A DNA stretch of 6,752 bases, from the NCBI GenBank assembly GCA_964384625.1, contig CAYLNH010000340.1, positions 1 to 6,752 on the forward strand, written 5' to 3'. Every line of letters starts with the position of its first letter. The stretch's first letter is position 1. Shown piece after piece: positions 1 through 6,465 of the stretch. The notes beneath the pieces were generated by a model. It searched no databases, was not told where the DNA came from, and was given only the letters and a program-made list of their open reading frames with translations. Source of the stretch: CAYLNH01 sp964384625. Its GTDB lineage: Bacteria > Verrucomicrobiota > Lentisphaeria > JABSQK01. Both the position numbers and the translations under genes were made by a program.

Positions 1-152
1 CACGCCCATTTCACCGCCTGGCTCGAGCCTCGCCCCCCGGGCAATCCGTGGCGGCAAGACTTCCGCCGCGACCATCTCTGTTGGTGTGGGGGAGTGCACC
101 CCACGCCACTGAAGCAACTCGACCCCGACAGGAACGGCAGCGACAGAATCGT
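1..152. other. Unassigned left edge, possible gene fragment
   Basis: No gene can be assigned here. On the plus strand all three frames are open near the left edge. One frame stops with TGA at 110-112, which would give a plausible convergent 3' end about 40 bp before the end of the YheU-family gene. Another stays open to 303, but only by running antisense through that gene. On the minus strand an ATG at 75-73 opens a 25-codon frame that leaves the window, without a good Shine-Dalgarno site. None of the short peptides shows a family motif I recognise, so all are left uncalled. Confidence 0.3.
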
Positions 153-386
153 CTACTCAGGCCGGCCCGCGGAAAAGTCGTTGGCCTTCATGATGGTGCA
201 GCTCTGCAGTTCTTCGTCGAAGGCGATCACGAGTTTGCCGCTGTCCAGTTGCCGGCGAACCTGGTCGATCATCTGTTCGGCACTGAACTGGTCCTGGTCG
301 TGATTGCGGCCGGAGCGCGTGACGAAATCCTCGATCAGGTTGCGGAGCGCGGTGTCGCTCAGTCGGTCTGGCGGGATTTTCAGCAT
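153..386 (-). CDS. yheU: YheU family (UPF0270) small protein
   Basis: This 77-residue protein matches the UPF0270/YheU family, known from E. coli YheU (about 72 residues), whose function is not established. The family pattern is visible throughout: a start of the form MLxIPxxxLS, then LxNLIExFVxRxG near residues 14-26, QVRRQLxSGKLVIxFDE near 42-58, and an IMxxxxF ending near 65-71. It has no signal peptide or membrane segment, so it is presumably cytosolic. The ATG start is supported by a GAGG Shine-Dalgarno site 8 nt upstream (plus-strand 395-398). It lies downstream of the GGQ-protein gene on the same strand, but a 176-bp gap with two hairpins separates them, so it may have its own promoter. 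The C-terminal tail after the IM motif is slightly longer than in E. coli. The family assignment is firm; the role is unknown. Confidence 0.85.
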   Translation of the reverse strand: MLKIPPDRLSDTALRNLIEDFVTRSGRNHDQDQFSAEQMIDQVRRQLDSGKLVIAFDEELQSCTIMKANDFSAGRPE

Positions 387-394
387 GATAACGT

Positions 395-398
395 CCTC
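395..398 (-). promoter_or_regulatory. Shine-Dalgarno site of the YheU-family gene
   Basis: On the minus strand this reads GAGG, 8 nt before the ATG at 386. It supports that start codon and the reality of this short gene. Confidence 0.6.
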
Positions 399-414
399 AA
401 AGCTTTCACATGTT

Positions 415-478
415 CGCCCCCTTCGGGGGCGTTGCGTTCCCGTACTCTACCCCCCGGGTTCCCGCTGGTCACCCGGGG
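415..478. repeat. Two-hairpin intergenic element
   Basis: Two GC-rich inverted repeats stand 20 bp apart. The first has 7-bp arms (415-421 and 425-431, CGCCCCC/GGGGGCG) around a 3-nt loop. The second has perfect 8-bp arms (452-459 and 471-478, CCCCGGGT/ACCCGGGG) around an 11-nt loop. Neither is followed by a T-run on either strand, so they are not typical intrinsic terminators, although they lie between the GGQ-protein stop and the YheU-family start and could attenuate or protect a transcript. The general look (paired GC hairpins in a gap between genes) is that of a REP-like dispersed repeat. Only one copy is in this window. Confidence 0.55.
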
Positions 479-562
479 CTATTCATGCTTCGTCCGGTTG
501 GGGCGGGGAACGAACTTCCTCGGTTTACCATTTCTACGCGTTGTTGGATGCGAACCGAACCG

Positions 563-922
563 TCAGTCGGCTGACGGCCGGCGGCGAAGGCGTTTCTTCT
601 CGGACCGGATTCGTTTCCTCTTCAGCTCGCGCTCGCGGACGCCGCGGGACTTGCGGGTTGGTTTGCGGCGTTTGGGACGATGATTCAGTTTCTTGACGCG
701 CTCCCGCAGTTTTCGAAGGCACTCCTCGCGGTTGCGGTGTTGGCTGCGATGCTCCCGGGACGTCACAACAATGCCGGTGGGCCGGTGTTTCAAGCGTACG
801 GCGGAATCGGCGGTGTTCACATGCTGACCGCCCGGGCCGGAGGAGCGGAACGTCTGCATGTCGCACTGGTCCATCAGGGCGTCGTCCGATTCCGGCAACT
901 CGATTTTCTTTCGTTTGGCCAT
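563..922 (-). CDS. Stand-alone GGQ-domain release-factor-like protein
   Basis: This 119-residue protein consists of little more than the peptidyl-tRNA hydrolysis domain of class I release factors. The catalytic loop is SSGPGGQHVN at residues 27-36, with GGQ at 31-33, followed by the family-typical SAVRL, RPTGIVV (47-53) and SREHRSQHRN (55-64). It lacks the codon-recognition domains of RF1/RF2, so it cannot be an ordinary stop-codon reader. Short GGQ proteins such as ArfB/YaeJ release peptides from stalled ribosomes. The C-terminal third (about 80-116) is extremely rich in Lys and Arg, like the ArfB tail that enters the empty mRNA channel. The loop sequence is nearer RF1/RF2 than ArfB. I chose the ATG at 922; an in-frame TTG at 955 would add 11 residues and sit 18 bp after the pseudouridine synthase stop. 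Neither start has a strong Shine-Dalgarno site. It is probably in one operon with the upstream rRNA-modification-type gene. Ribosome rescue is an inference. Confidence 0.88.
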   Translation of the reverse strand: MAKRKKIELPESDDALMDQCDMQTFRSSGPGGQHVNTADSAVRLKHRPTGIVVTSREHRSQHRNREECLRKLRERVKKLNHRPKRRKPTRKSRGVRERELKRKRIRSEKKRLRRRPSAD

Positions 923-973
923 AGGCAAAGATAGCGGTTTGTGATTCGATTCCAATGATGGGACAATGCCGGA

Positions 974-1921
974 TTACGGCGCCGCGATGCCGTTCTGTCG
1001 CAGGAGATCCTGCACGTCAGCGGGCAGGGGCGCTTCGAATAACCGCTCGACGCCGTGCGGATCGGTGAAGCCCAATCTCCAGGCGTGCAGCGCCTGGTGC
1101 GGCAGCCGCAGCAATTGCCGGTCCGCGTCGGTCAACCCCTGTTTGATAAACCGCAGGAAGATATTGTCGTCGCGGCCATACACTTTGTCGCCGACCACGG
1201 GGAATCCCAGGGAGCAGAGCGTGACGCGGATCTGATGCAGCCGGCCGGTTCCGAGCCGGCAGTGCAGCAGGGACATGCCGCCGCCCCGGCCCATCAACCG
1301 GAACGACGTATCACAGGTTTCACCCTCGCCGGCCGGCAGATATTTGCGTTTCTTGAGGACCTCGCTGTCGGGGTCTTCCACGAGCACGCCGGCGGCATGG
1401 CAGTCCTCCGGAAACTCGCCTTCCACCAGACACAGGTACTCCTTGCTCACCTGGCGGCGCTGGAACTGCTTGCCGAACTTGCGCGCGGCGTATCGGGTCT
1501 GGGCGATCAACAGCAGACCGGACGTCTCACGATCAAGCCGATTGATGAAGTACAGCCGACGGTCGCCGTCGCCGCCCATGAGGTGCCACAGCGTATGCTC
1601 GAAGTAGCGGCCGCCGGGGTGGCACGGGAGATCCGGCGGTTTATTGACGACCAGGTAGTCCTCGCCGTCATGGACAATGGTATAGTCGGTGCAGACCGGC
1701 GGCTCCGGCAGGTCCGGCGGCAGATAGCGGACGTCGTCATCGAACTTCAACCGGTAGTCCGGCGCGACGGCGAAGCCGCGCACCAGGATCTGCTTGCTGC
1801 GGACGAGGTCGCGCCACTCAGTGAGCGTGTGGTAGGTAAAGCGCGCCGCCAGCCATTCGTCCAACTGCCGCCCCGCTTCTTCGCGGGTGACGACGACGGA
1901 CGGCGGCAGGCGTTTACTCAT
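974..1921 (-). CDS. RluA-family pseudouridine synthase
   Basis: This 315-residue enzyme belongs to the RluA/RluC/RluD family, which isomerises specific uridines in rRNA or tRNA to pseudouridine; the length matches RluC and RluD. Residues 13-65 look like an S4-type RNA-binding domain. The catalytic domain follows, with DYLVVNKPPDLPCHPGG (88-104), the active-site motif NRLDRETSGLLL (127-138) with catalytic Asp130, and the conserved GTGRLHQIRV (224-233) and GDKVYG (244-249). The residue before RLD is Asn where this family usually has His. The target base cannot be predicted. Its ATG overlaps the TGA of the upstream aminotransferase gene in an ATGA junction, so translation is probably coupled, and the GGQ-protein gene follows within about 50 bp. 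It acts in the cytosol on RNA during ribosome or tRNA maturation. The family is certain and the subfamily is not. Confidence 0.93.
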   Translation of the reverse strand: MSKRLPPSVVVTREEAGRQLDEWLAARFTYHTLTEWRDLVRSKQILVRGFAVAPDYRLKFDDDVRYLPPDLPEPPVCTDYTIVHDGEDYLVVNKPPDLPCHPGGRYFEHTLWHLMGGDGDRRLYFINRLDRETSGLLLIAQTRYAARKFGKQFQRRQVSKEYLCLVEGEFPEDCHAAGVLVEDPDSEVLKKRKYLPAGEGETCDTSFRLMGRGGGMSLLHCRLGTGRLHQIRVTLCSLGFPVVGDKVYGRDDNIFLRFIKQGLTDADRQLLRLPHQALHAWRLGFTDPHGVERLFEAPLPADVQDLLRQNGIAAP

Positions 1922-3216
1922 CGATCGGCCTTTTGAGCGGCCGCATAGATGTTGGCGAAGAGGTCATCCAGCAGCGACAGCGGAGTCGATGAAAACGCCA
2001 CGCGCAGTACGCCGGAGGCAGCGATCAGACCGGTGTCGAACTCGTTCAGCAGGATCTGCCGGACCTCTTCCGGGTCGGAGTCGGCCAGGCGCACGCACAT
2101 GAAGTAGCCGGAATTGCACGGCAGCGCTTCGAACTCTTCGGCATACTCGGGATGCGCGGCGAAGATCTCGCGCACCCGGTCGTAACGCGCCTTCAGTGTG
2201 TTGTACTTCTCCTGCTTCTGCGCCTTGTAGTCCGCGTGGGTGAACGCCTTGAGCAACAGACACTGGGACAGGTTGGGGATATTGGACACGTTGCCGCGAA
2301 TCGCACCGGCGGTTTTGGCCTCCAACGCCTGGTACATCTCCTCGGTGCCGCCTTTGACGCCATAGGTAAGGAAACCAACGCGAAAGCCCCAGACGTAGTC
2401 TTCCTTGGTGGCGCCGTCGACCTTGACGGCCAGGATGCGCTCGTGGGCGTCGGCCAGTTGCGCAAAGATCGATTCCCGCAGGATGCCGTCCTCGTAGACA
2501 AGGCCGAAATACGCGTCGTCGACGACGACAACCAATTCATTACCGGCGTCCGCAGCGGCGGCGAGCACCTGAACGAGGCGTTCGGCCTCGGCTTCGGTAA
2601 CGGTGTAGCCGGTCGGGTTGTTGGGGAAGTTCAGCAAGAGGACGCGCTTGCCGGGCCGACCGCTCATCAGCACAGCTTCCATGGCGTCGACGTCGAAGCC
2701 GTCGGCGGTGAAGGTATTGAAGGTGGAGATCCTCGCGCCCCAGGCGTTCTCGAACAGCAGGCGGTAATTGCCCCAGAACATATCGGTGGTAATCAGGGCT
2801 TCGCCGCGATTGAGGAAGAGATAACCGACCATGCTCAGGGCATGCGTCAACGCCTGCGTCACCACCGGGGTACTGATGTTCTTGCCGGCGAGCGACGGGT
2901 TCTTCGCAAGGATCATCTCGCGCCAGAGCTGCCGCAGGTCCGGACGGCCGAAGCTCGGCGCGTAGAGAAACGCCTGCGGCTCGACATCGACCATATCCTC
3001 AAGGCATTTCAGCCGCAGCGGGCTGCCGTCGTCTTCCAGGGCGGTGCCGATGGTGGCGTTAATGCGTTTGCCCTTGGCCTCGCCGGCCTGCCCCAGAATG
3101 CCTTTGGCGGGGAAGAAGATGCGCTTGCCGCGATCCGACAGCAGGTTATTGACGTGCGGGTTCGTCTGCTGGATAATCTCGTTGAGTTCGACCGCCTGGG
3201 GGTTGATTTCGGCCAT
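1918..3216 (-). CDS. Class I/II PLP-dependent aminotransferase
   Basis: This 432-residue protein has the landmarks of a fold-type I aminotransferase of the aspartate/tyrosine aminotransferase superfamily, which moves an amino group between an amino acid and a 2-oxo acid using pyridoxal phosphate. Visible are YAPSFGRPDLRQLW (85-98, cofactor-loop region), FPNNPTGY (197-204), DDAYFGL (233-239), a likely Schiff-base Lys271 in DGATKED, the phosphate-binding Arg279 in WGFRVGF, and Arg405 in GVLRVAF, equivalent to the substrate-carboxylate arginine. The stretch around Lys271 is ATK and not the more common SxSK, so this is a divergent subfamily and I cannot name a substrate. The ATG is supported by AGGAG 7 nt upstream (plus-strand 3224-3228). 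It is the first gene of the leftward block and overlaps the next gene by 4 bp. No biosynthetic neighbours point to a pathway. Confidence 0.92.
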   Translation of the reverse strand: MAEINPQAVELNEIIQQTNPHVNNLLSDRGKRIFFPAKGILGQAGEAKGKRINATIGTALEDDGSPLRLKCLEDMVDVEPQAFLYAPSFGRPDLRQLWREMILAKNPSLAGKNISTPVVTQALTHALSMVGYLFLNRGEALITTDMFWGNYRLLFENAWGARISTFNTFTADGFDVDAMEAVLMSGRPGKRVLLLNFPNNPTGYTVTEAEAERLVQVLAAAADAGNELVVVVDDAYFGLVYEDGILRESIFAQLADAHERILAVKVDGATKEDYVWGFRVGFLTYGVKGGTEEMYQALEAKTAGAIRGNVSNIPNLSQCLLLKAFTHADYKAQKQEKYNTLKARYDRVREIFAAHPEYAEEFEALPCNSGYFMCVRLADSDPEEVRQILLNEFDTGLIAASGVLRVAFSSTPLSLLDDLFANIYAAAQKADR

Positions 3217-3223
3217 GTTCCGA

Positions 3224-3228
3224 CTCCT
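3224..3228 (-). promoter_or_regulatory. Shine-Dalgarno site of the aminotransferase gene
   Basis: The minus strand reads AGGAG here, 7 nt before the ATG at 3216. The spacing and sequence are near ideal and fix the start of the leftward block. Confidence 0.75.
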
Positions 3229-3276
3229 GAATCCTGGTCATAATTCGGTGGCGGCCGCAAAAACTCCAGCGCTCAA

Positions 3277-3304
3277 TTGAAAGGCCCTGACGTGCGTCTA
3301 TACT
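3277..3304 (+). promoter_or_regulatory. Putative sigma70-type promoter for the helicase gene
   Basis: TTGAAA (3277-3282) and TATACT (3299-3304) each match the sigma70 consensus hexamers at five of six positions and are separated by 16 bp. The promoter faces the helicase gene and would give a 5' leader of roughly 140 nt. It lies in the 233-bp divergent region between the two gene blocks. No equally good promoter is seen for the leftward block. Consensus use in this organism is assumed. Confidence 0.5.
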
Positions 3305-3438
3305 GGTTGCGGCCGGCTCAGTTCCGGATGCTTCGACGCGGCCCGTGTATTAGTGCGAGTGACCGGCCGGTTGTCAAGCCGCAGCCGATGAATTCCCCCG
3401 GATTTCCAATTCTGTGGACGAGCCGGGATTGATCATAT

Positions 3439-3442
3439 GGAG
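3439..3442 (+). promoter_or_regulatory. Shine-Dalgarno site deciding the helicase start
   Basis: GGAG stands 7 nt before the GTG at 3450. This favours that codon over an in-frame GTG at 3414, which would add 12 residues with no helicase similarity. Confidence 0.6.
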
Positions 3443-3449
3443 TTTGTTC

Positions 3450-5483
3450 GTGTCCGTAGATTTGAGTCGACTCAACGAAGGCCAGCGCCGGGCGGTCACC
3501 CATATTGACGGGCCGCTGCTGGTCCTGGCCGGCGCCGGCACCGGCAAGACGACGGTGATCACCTATCGCATCGCCCATATGCTGGACCAGGGAATCGCGC
3601 CGACCGACATTCTGGCGGTGACCTTTACCAATAAAGCCGCCCGCGAGATGAAGGAACGGCTGGAAGCGATGCTGCCGCACATCGACCCGGCCGAGCTGAC
3701 CGTATCCACGTTCCACTCCTTCTGCTGCCGCGTCCTGCGCCGGCATATCCGGCGTCTCGGATTCAGCCATAACTTCGGCATCGCCGATGAGAGCGACACC
3801 ATCGATCTGATCAAGGAAATCGCCGTTGACGAACGCCTGACGGATGACGGCGATCCGGGCGTCCCCTGGTTGCGGCATCGCATCAGCCAGGCCAAGAACG
3901 AGCTGGAGTTGCCCGAGGACCTCCTGGACAGCGACAACGGCTGGGAACAGAAGGCTGGACTGGTCTACCAACGCTATCGCGAACGCCTGCGGCTCATGAA
4001 CCTGGTCGACTTCGACGACCTGCTGATGATGGTCGTGAAGCTGTGGCGCGACAACGCCGGCATCCTCGAGGACTACCGGCGGCAGTTCTCCTACCTGCTG
4101 GTGGATGAGTTCCAGGATACCAACGGCGCCCAGGCCGAACTGCTGCGCCTGCTTGCCGGCGACCGCCGGAATCTGTGTGTTGTTGGTGACGACGACCAAT
4201 CGATCTACGGCTGGCGCGGCGCGGATGTCAGCAATATCCTCGACTTCCCCACTGAGTACAGCGGGACGACGGTGATCCGGCTCGAGGAGAACTATCGCTC
4301 CATGGGAGCGATCCTGGCGGCCGCCAACGATCTGATCGCCAAAAACGAGAAACGGCACGGCAAGACCCTGCGTTCGGGCCGCGGCCACGGCGATCTGCCG
4401 GTCCTGCTGGCTGCCGAAAACGCCGAAAAAGAAGCCCAGATGGTCGCGCGCCTGATCAAGCGCTATAACGTCGAAGGCGGCATTCCCTTCGACGACATGG
4501 CCATCCTCTACCGCTCCAACCACCTGTCGCGCTCCTTCGAGACGACCTTCAAACGCGAACAGGTGCCGTATCGCGTCATCGGCGGCAAGGAGTTCTTTGA
4601 ACGCCGCGAAATCAAGGATGCGGCGGCCTATCTGCGCCTCATCTCAAACCCGAGCAACGAGCTCAGCCTGCGACGCATCCTGAACGTGCCGCCGCGCGGC
4701 ATCGGCGCCGGGACGATGGAGAAACTCGAGGCCCAGGCCCGCCGCGGCAAGCAGCGCCTGCTGGCCGCACTCCGGGAAGACGCCTTCCTGGCGCAGCTCC
4801 CGGCCAAAACAACGGCCGGTATCCGCAGGTTCACCACCGCCTACCAGGCCGCCTTCAAGGAGTTCTCCAGCCCGGGGCATCTCGGCGACAAGATCAAGCG
4901 CTACCTCCGCGACATCGGCTATCTCAACGGCCTCAAGAGCATTTATCGCGATCACCACGAAGCCACCGAACGCCTGGCCAACGTCGAGGAATTCATTAAC
5001 GCCGCCTACACCTTCGAACGCGAGGTCGGCGGCGCCACGCTGTTGGAATTCCTGGAAGCCAATGCCCTCGCCGACGAACAGGATCGCACCAGAGAAAAGG
5101 AAGACAACGACGTCAAGGGCGTCAATCTGATGACCGTCCACGCCGCCAAGGGCCTCGAGTTTGCGGTGGTCTTCGTCATCGCCATGGAACGGGATATTTT
5201 CCCCCATGAACGCTCGCTTCGCGAGAACGGCGATGTCGACGAGGAGCGCCGGCTGTTCTATGTCGCCATGACCCGGGCCAAGCAGCACCTGATTCTGACG
5301 CGGGCACAACGCCGGGCGCGATTCGGCCAGGGCCAGGCCGCCAGCCCGTCCCCCTTCCTCTTCGACCTCTCCACCGAACTCGTTGAAAACAAGAGCATTG
5401 ACGACATGTTTGAGCCGGCGAGCGAGGATCAGGTGATGGACTACCTGGCCCGGCTGCACGCCATGCTCAAGGCTGATGATTGA
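3450..5483 (+). CDS. Rep/UvrD-type superfamily 1 DNA helicase
   Basis: This 677-residue protein is an ATP-driven 3'-5' DNA helicase of the Rep/PcrA/UvrD group. All core motifs are intact: the Q-motif LNEGQRRAV (8-16), Walker A AGAGTGKT (27-34), motif Ia TFTNKAAREMKER (58-70), Ib STFHSF (86-91), Walker B LVDEFQDT (217-224), motif III GDDDQSIYGWRGA (246-258), IV LEENYRS (278-284), V MTVHAAKGLEF (561-571) and VI EERRLFYVAMTRAK (598-611). The length is close to E. coli Rep (673), and it ends soon after motif VI without the long C-terminal tail of PcrA/UvrD that contacts RNA polymerase, which favours a Rep-like form. Family members restart stalled replication forks, displace proteins from DNA, or act in excision repair; which of these applies is not decided by sequence. 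Numbering assumes the GTG start at 3450. The gene is transcribed away from the leftward block and is followed by a 227-bp gap. Confidence 0.95.
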   Translation: MSVDLSRLNEGQRRAVTHIDGPLLVLAGAGTGKTTVITYRIAHMLDQGIAPTDILAVTFTNKAAREMKERLEAMLPHIDPAELTVSTFHSFCCRVLRRHIRRLGFSHNFGIADESDTIDLIKEIAVDERLTDDGDPGVPWLRHRISQAKNELELPEDLLDSDNGWEQKAGLVYQRYRERLRLMNLVDFDDLLMMVVKLWRDNAGILEDYRRQFSYLLVDEFQDTNGAQAELLRLLAGDRRNLCVVGDDDQSIYGWRGADVSNILDFPTEYSGTTVIRLEENYRSMGAILAAANDLIAKNEKRHGKTLRSGRGHGDLPVLLAAENAEKEAQMVARLIKRYNVEGGIPFDDMAILYRSNHLSRSFETTFKREQVPYRVIGGKEFFERREIKDAAAYLRLISNPSNELSLRRILNVPPRGIGAGTMEKLEAQARRGKQRLLAALREDAFLAQLPAKTTAGIRRFTTAYQAAFKEFSSPGHLGDKIKRYLRDIGYLNGLKSIYRDHHEATERLANVEEFINAAYTFEREVGGATLLEFLEANALADEQDRTREKEDNDVKGVNLMTVHAAKGLEFAVVFVIAMERDIFPHERSLRENGDVDEERRLFYVAMTRAKQHLILTRAQRRARFGQGQAASPSPFLFDLSTELVENKSIDDMFEPASEDQVMDYLARLHAMLKADD

Positions 5484-5542
5484 CACCGCGCCGATACGGC
5501 CCGCCGAACTGCCGCCAATCAGAAGATTTCCGGCGAATTCGA

Positions 5543-5571
5543 TTGACACCGGCGACGGCAAACGGTAACTT
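5543..5571 (+). promoter_or_regulatory. Weak candidate promoter for the SIS-domain gene
   Basis: A perfect TTGACA (5543-5548) is followed after 17 bp by TAACTT (5566-5571), which matches the -10 consensus at only three of six positions. It sits in the 227-bp gap between helicase and SIS gene, and its position would suit an independent promoter. No convincing terminator hairpin with a T-run is visible after the helicase stop, so read-through is also possible. Confidence 0.3.
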
Positions 5572-5695
5572 CGGTCAAACGCTTGGACGCACGCTGTTTC
5601 TGGTTTTTGGGCGGGAGGATTGTGCGAACCGGCGCGGCAAAAATGCAGGCCCGGCTCCGAACTGTGGGACCAGGTGCAGCCAGGGCCGACAGCGC

Positions 5696-5701
5696 AGGGA
5701 G
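5696..5701 (+). promoter_or_regulatory. Shine-Dalgarno site of the SIS-domain gene
   Basis: AGGGAG lies 9 nt before the ATG at 5711. It supports that start over an in-frame TTG at 5480, which would add 77 arginine-rich residues without recognisable similarity. Confidence 0.65.
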
Positions 5702-5710
5702 ACAGACAAT

Positions 5711-6382
5711 ATGGCACGCGACTGGCAGACACAGACCAAGTTAATAAACAAGTTGTTGGCCGAGATGGTCGTCGACCAGCGGGCCCGGGAGATGAAGCCG
5801 GACAAAGGCTTCGAAACGCTGGCGAACCTGATGACGGATGTCCGCCGCGACTGCAACCGCGTCTACCTGGTCGGCAACGGGCCGAGCGCCAGCCTGGCCA
5901 GCGAATTCGCCGTCGACCTCGCCCGGAAAGGCCATTTGCTCACCGAGATGTTCAGCGAATCCGCCCAGATGTCCGCCGTCGCCAACGACATGGGCTACGA
6001 ATGGATCTTCGCCGAACCGCTGCGGCGCCGCGGGAAGAAAGGCGATATGCTGGTCTGCATCAGCACGTCGGGGCGTTCCATCAACGTGCTCAAAGCCGAG
6101 GACGTCGCCAACCGTCTGGGCATCCACACCGTGACCCTGTCCGCCTGTGAACCGGAGAACCCCTTGCGCCGCGCCGGCGAGCTGAACTTCTACGTTGCCG
6201 CCAAATCCCGCGGCGATGCGCATGCCTGCTTCCAGTCGATCATGAACCACGCGGTCAACCAGATCAAACTGGACGAGTCCAAGACGGTCGAGATCAAGTA
6301 CCACGAGTTGTTCGCCGAGATGGGTCGACCGGGATCGGAAGATTCGTCGTGCGATCCGGATTCCGCCTTCTTCCTGCCCTGA
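5711..6382 (+). CDS. SIS-domain protein, GmhA/DiaA-like
   Basis: This 223-residue cytosolic protein is a single sugar-isomerase (SIS) domain preceded by an alpha-helical N-terminus, as in phosphoheptose isomerase GmhA and the DnaA-binding protein DiaA. Visible are VYLVGNGPSASLASEFAVDL (51-70), the phosphate-binding CISTSGRS (116-123) and an NPLRRAGELNFYV stretch (150-162) that I recall from GmhA-like proteins in surface-polysaccharide clusters. Known GmhA enzymes hold zinc through a His and a Glu after the GNGGS loop and a Gln and a His near the C-terminus. By my hand alignment the first two are Glu65 and Asp69 here, and the second pair is not preserved around FQSIMNHAVNQ (174-184). It probably binds a phosphosugar, but isomerase activity is doubtful. 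No heptose or LPS genes lie next to it. The last 20 or so residues are a polar tail outside the domain. A regulatory or DiaA-like role is an untested alternative. Confidence 0.88.
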   Translation: MARDWQTQTKLINKLLAEMVVDQRAREMKPDKGFETLANLMTDVRRDCNRVYLVGNGPSASLASEFAVDLARKGHLLTEMFSESAQMSAVANDMGYEWIFAEPLRRRGKKGDMLVCISTSGRSINVLKAEDVANRLGIHTVTLSACEPENPLRRAGELNFYVAAKSRGDAHACFQSIMNHAVNQIKLDESKTVEIKYHELFAEMGRPGSEDSSCDPDSAFFLP

Positions 6383-6444
6383 CCGTCGGGCGCATGTCGC
6401 TTCCGTAGGTCTTTTCTGCCAACAATTGGCTCGATCATACGACC

Positions 6445-6465
6445 CCAGGCGGTTTACCCGCCTGG
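6445..6465. repeat. Hairpin downstream of the SIS-domain gene
   Basis: Perfect 8-bp arms CCAGGCGG/CCGCCTGG enclose a 5-nt loop, about 60 bp after the SIS stop codon. No T-run follows, so it is not a classic intrinsic terminator, but it could form a transcript end or pause together with the larger palindrome it overlaps. Its right arm is also the outer part of that palindrome, so the two structures would be mutually exclusive. Confidence 0.5.

Noticed and set aside
415..431. Intrinsic terminator for the leftward operon
   Set aside because: The hairpin is strong, but no T-run follows in the direction of transcription.
48..683. Plus-strand open frame of 211 codons over the YheU-family and GGQ-protein region
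   Set aside because: It crosses two genes in antisense and translates the hairpin element. The product is Arg-rich and motif-free.
923..955. TTG start for the GGQ protein at 955
   Set aside because: It adds 11 residues outside the conserved domain. ATG at 922 is preferred, but neither start has a strong Shine-Dalgarno site, so this is not settled.
1055..1936. Long plus-strand open frame (293 codons) across the pseudouridine synthase
   Set aside because: It is antisense to a gene with an intact catalytic motif; GC-rich coding DNA commonly leaves the opposite strand open.
2152..3243. Long plus-strand open frame (363 codons) across the aminotransferase
   Set aside because: It is antisense to a clearly recognisable aminotransferase, and its translation shows no family motif.
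3414..3449. Helicase start at the upstream GTG (3414)
   Set aside because: The 12 extra residues show no family similarity, and GGAG is placed correctly for the GTG at 3450.
3318..4523. Long minus-strand open frame (401 codons) across the helicase
   Set aside because: It is antisense to the helicase, whose motifs are complete; the composition is that of a shadow frame.
5480..5710. In-frame N-terminal extension of the SIS protein from a TTG at 5480
   Set aside because: The added 77 residues are Arg-rich and show no SIS similarity. The ATG at 5711 has a good AGGGAG site and gives the normal family length.
4644..5732. Long minus-strand open frame (362 codons) across the helicase 3' half
   Set aside because: Same reason: a shadow of the helicase frame that runs into the following intergenic gap.
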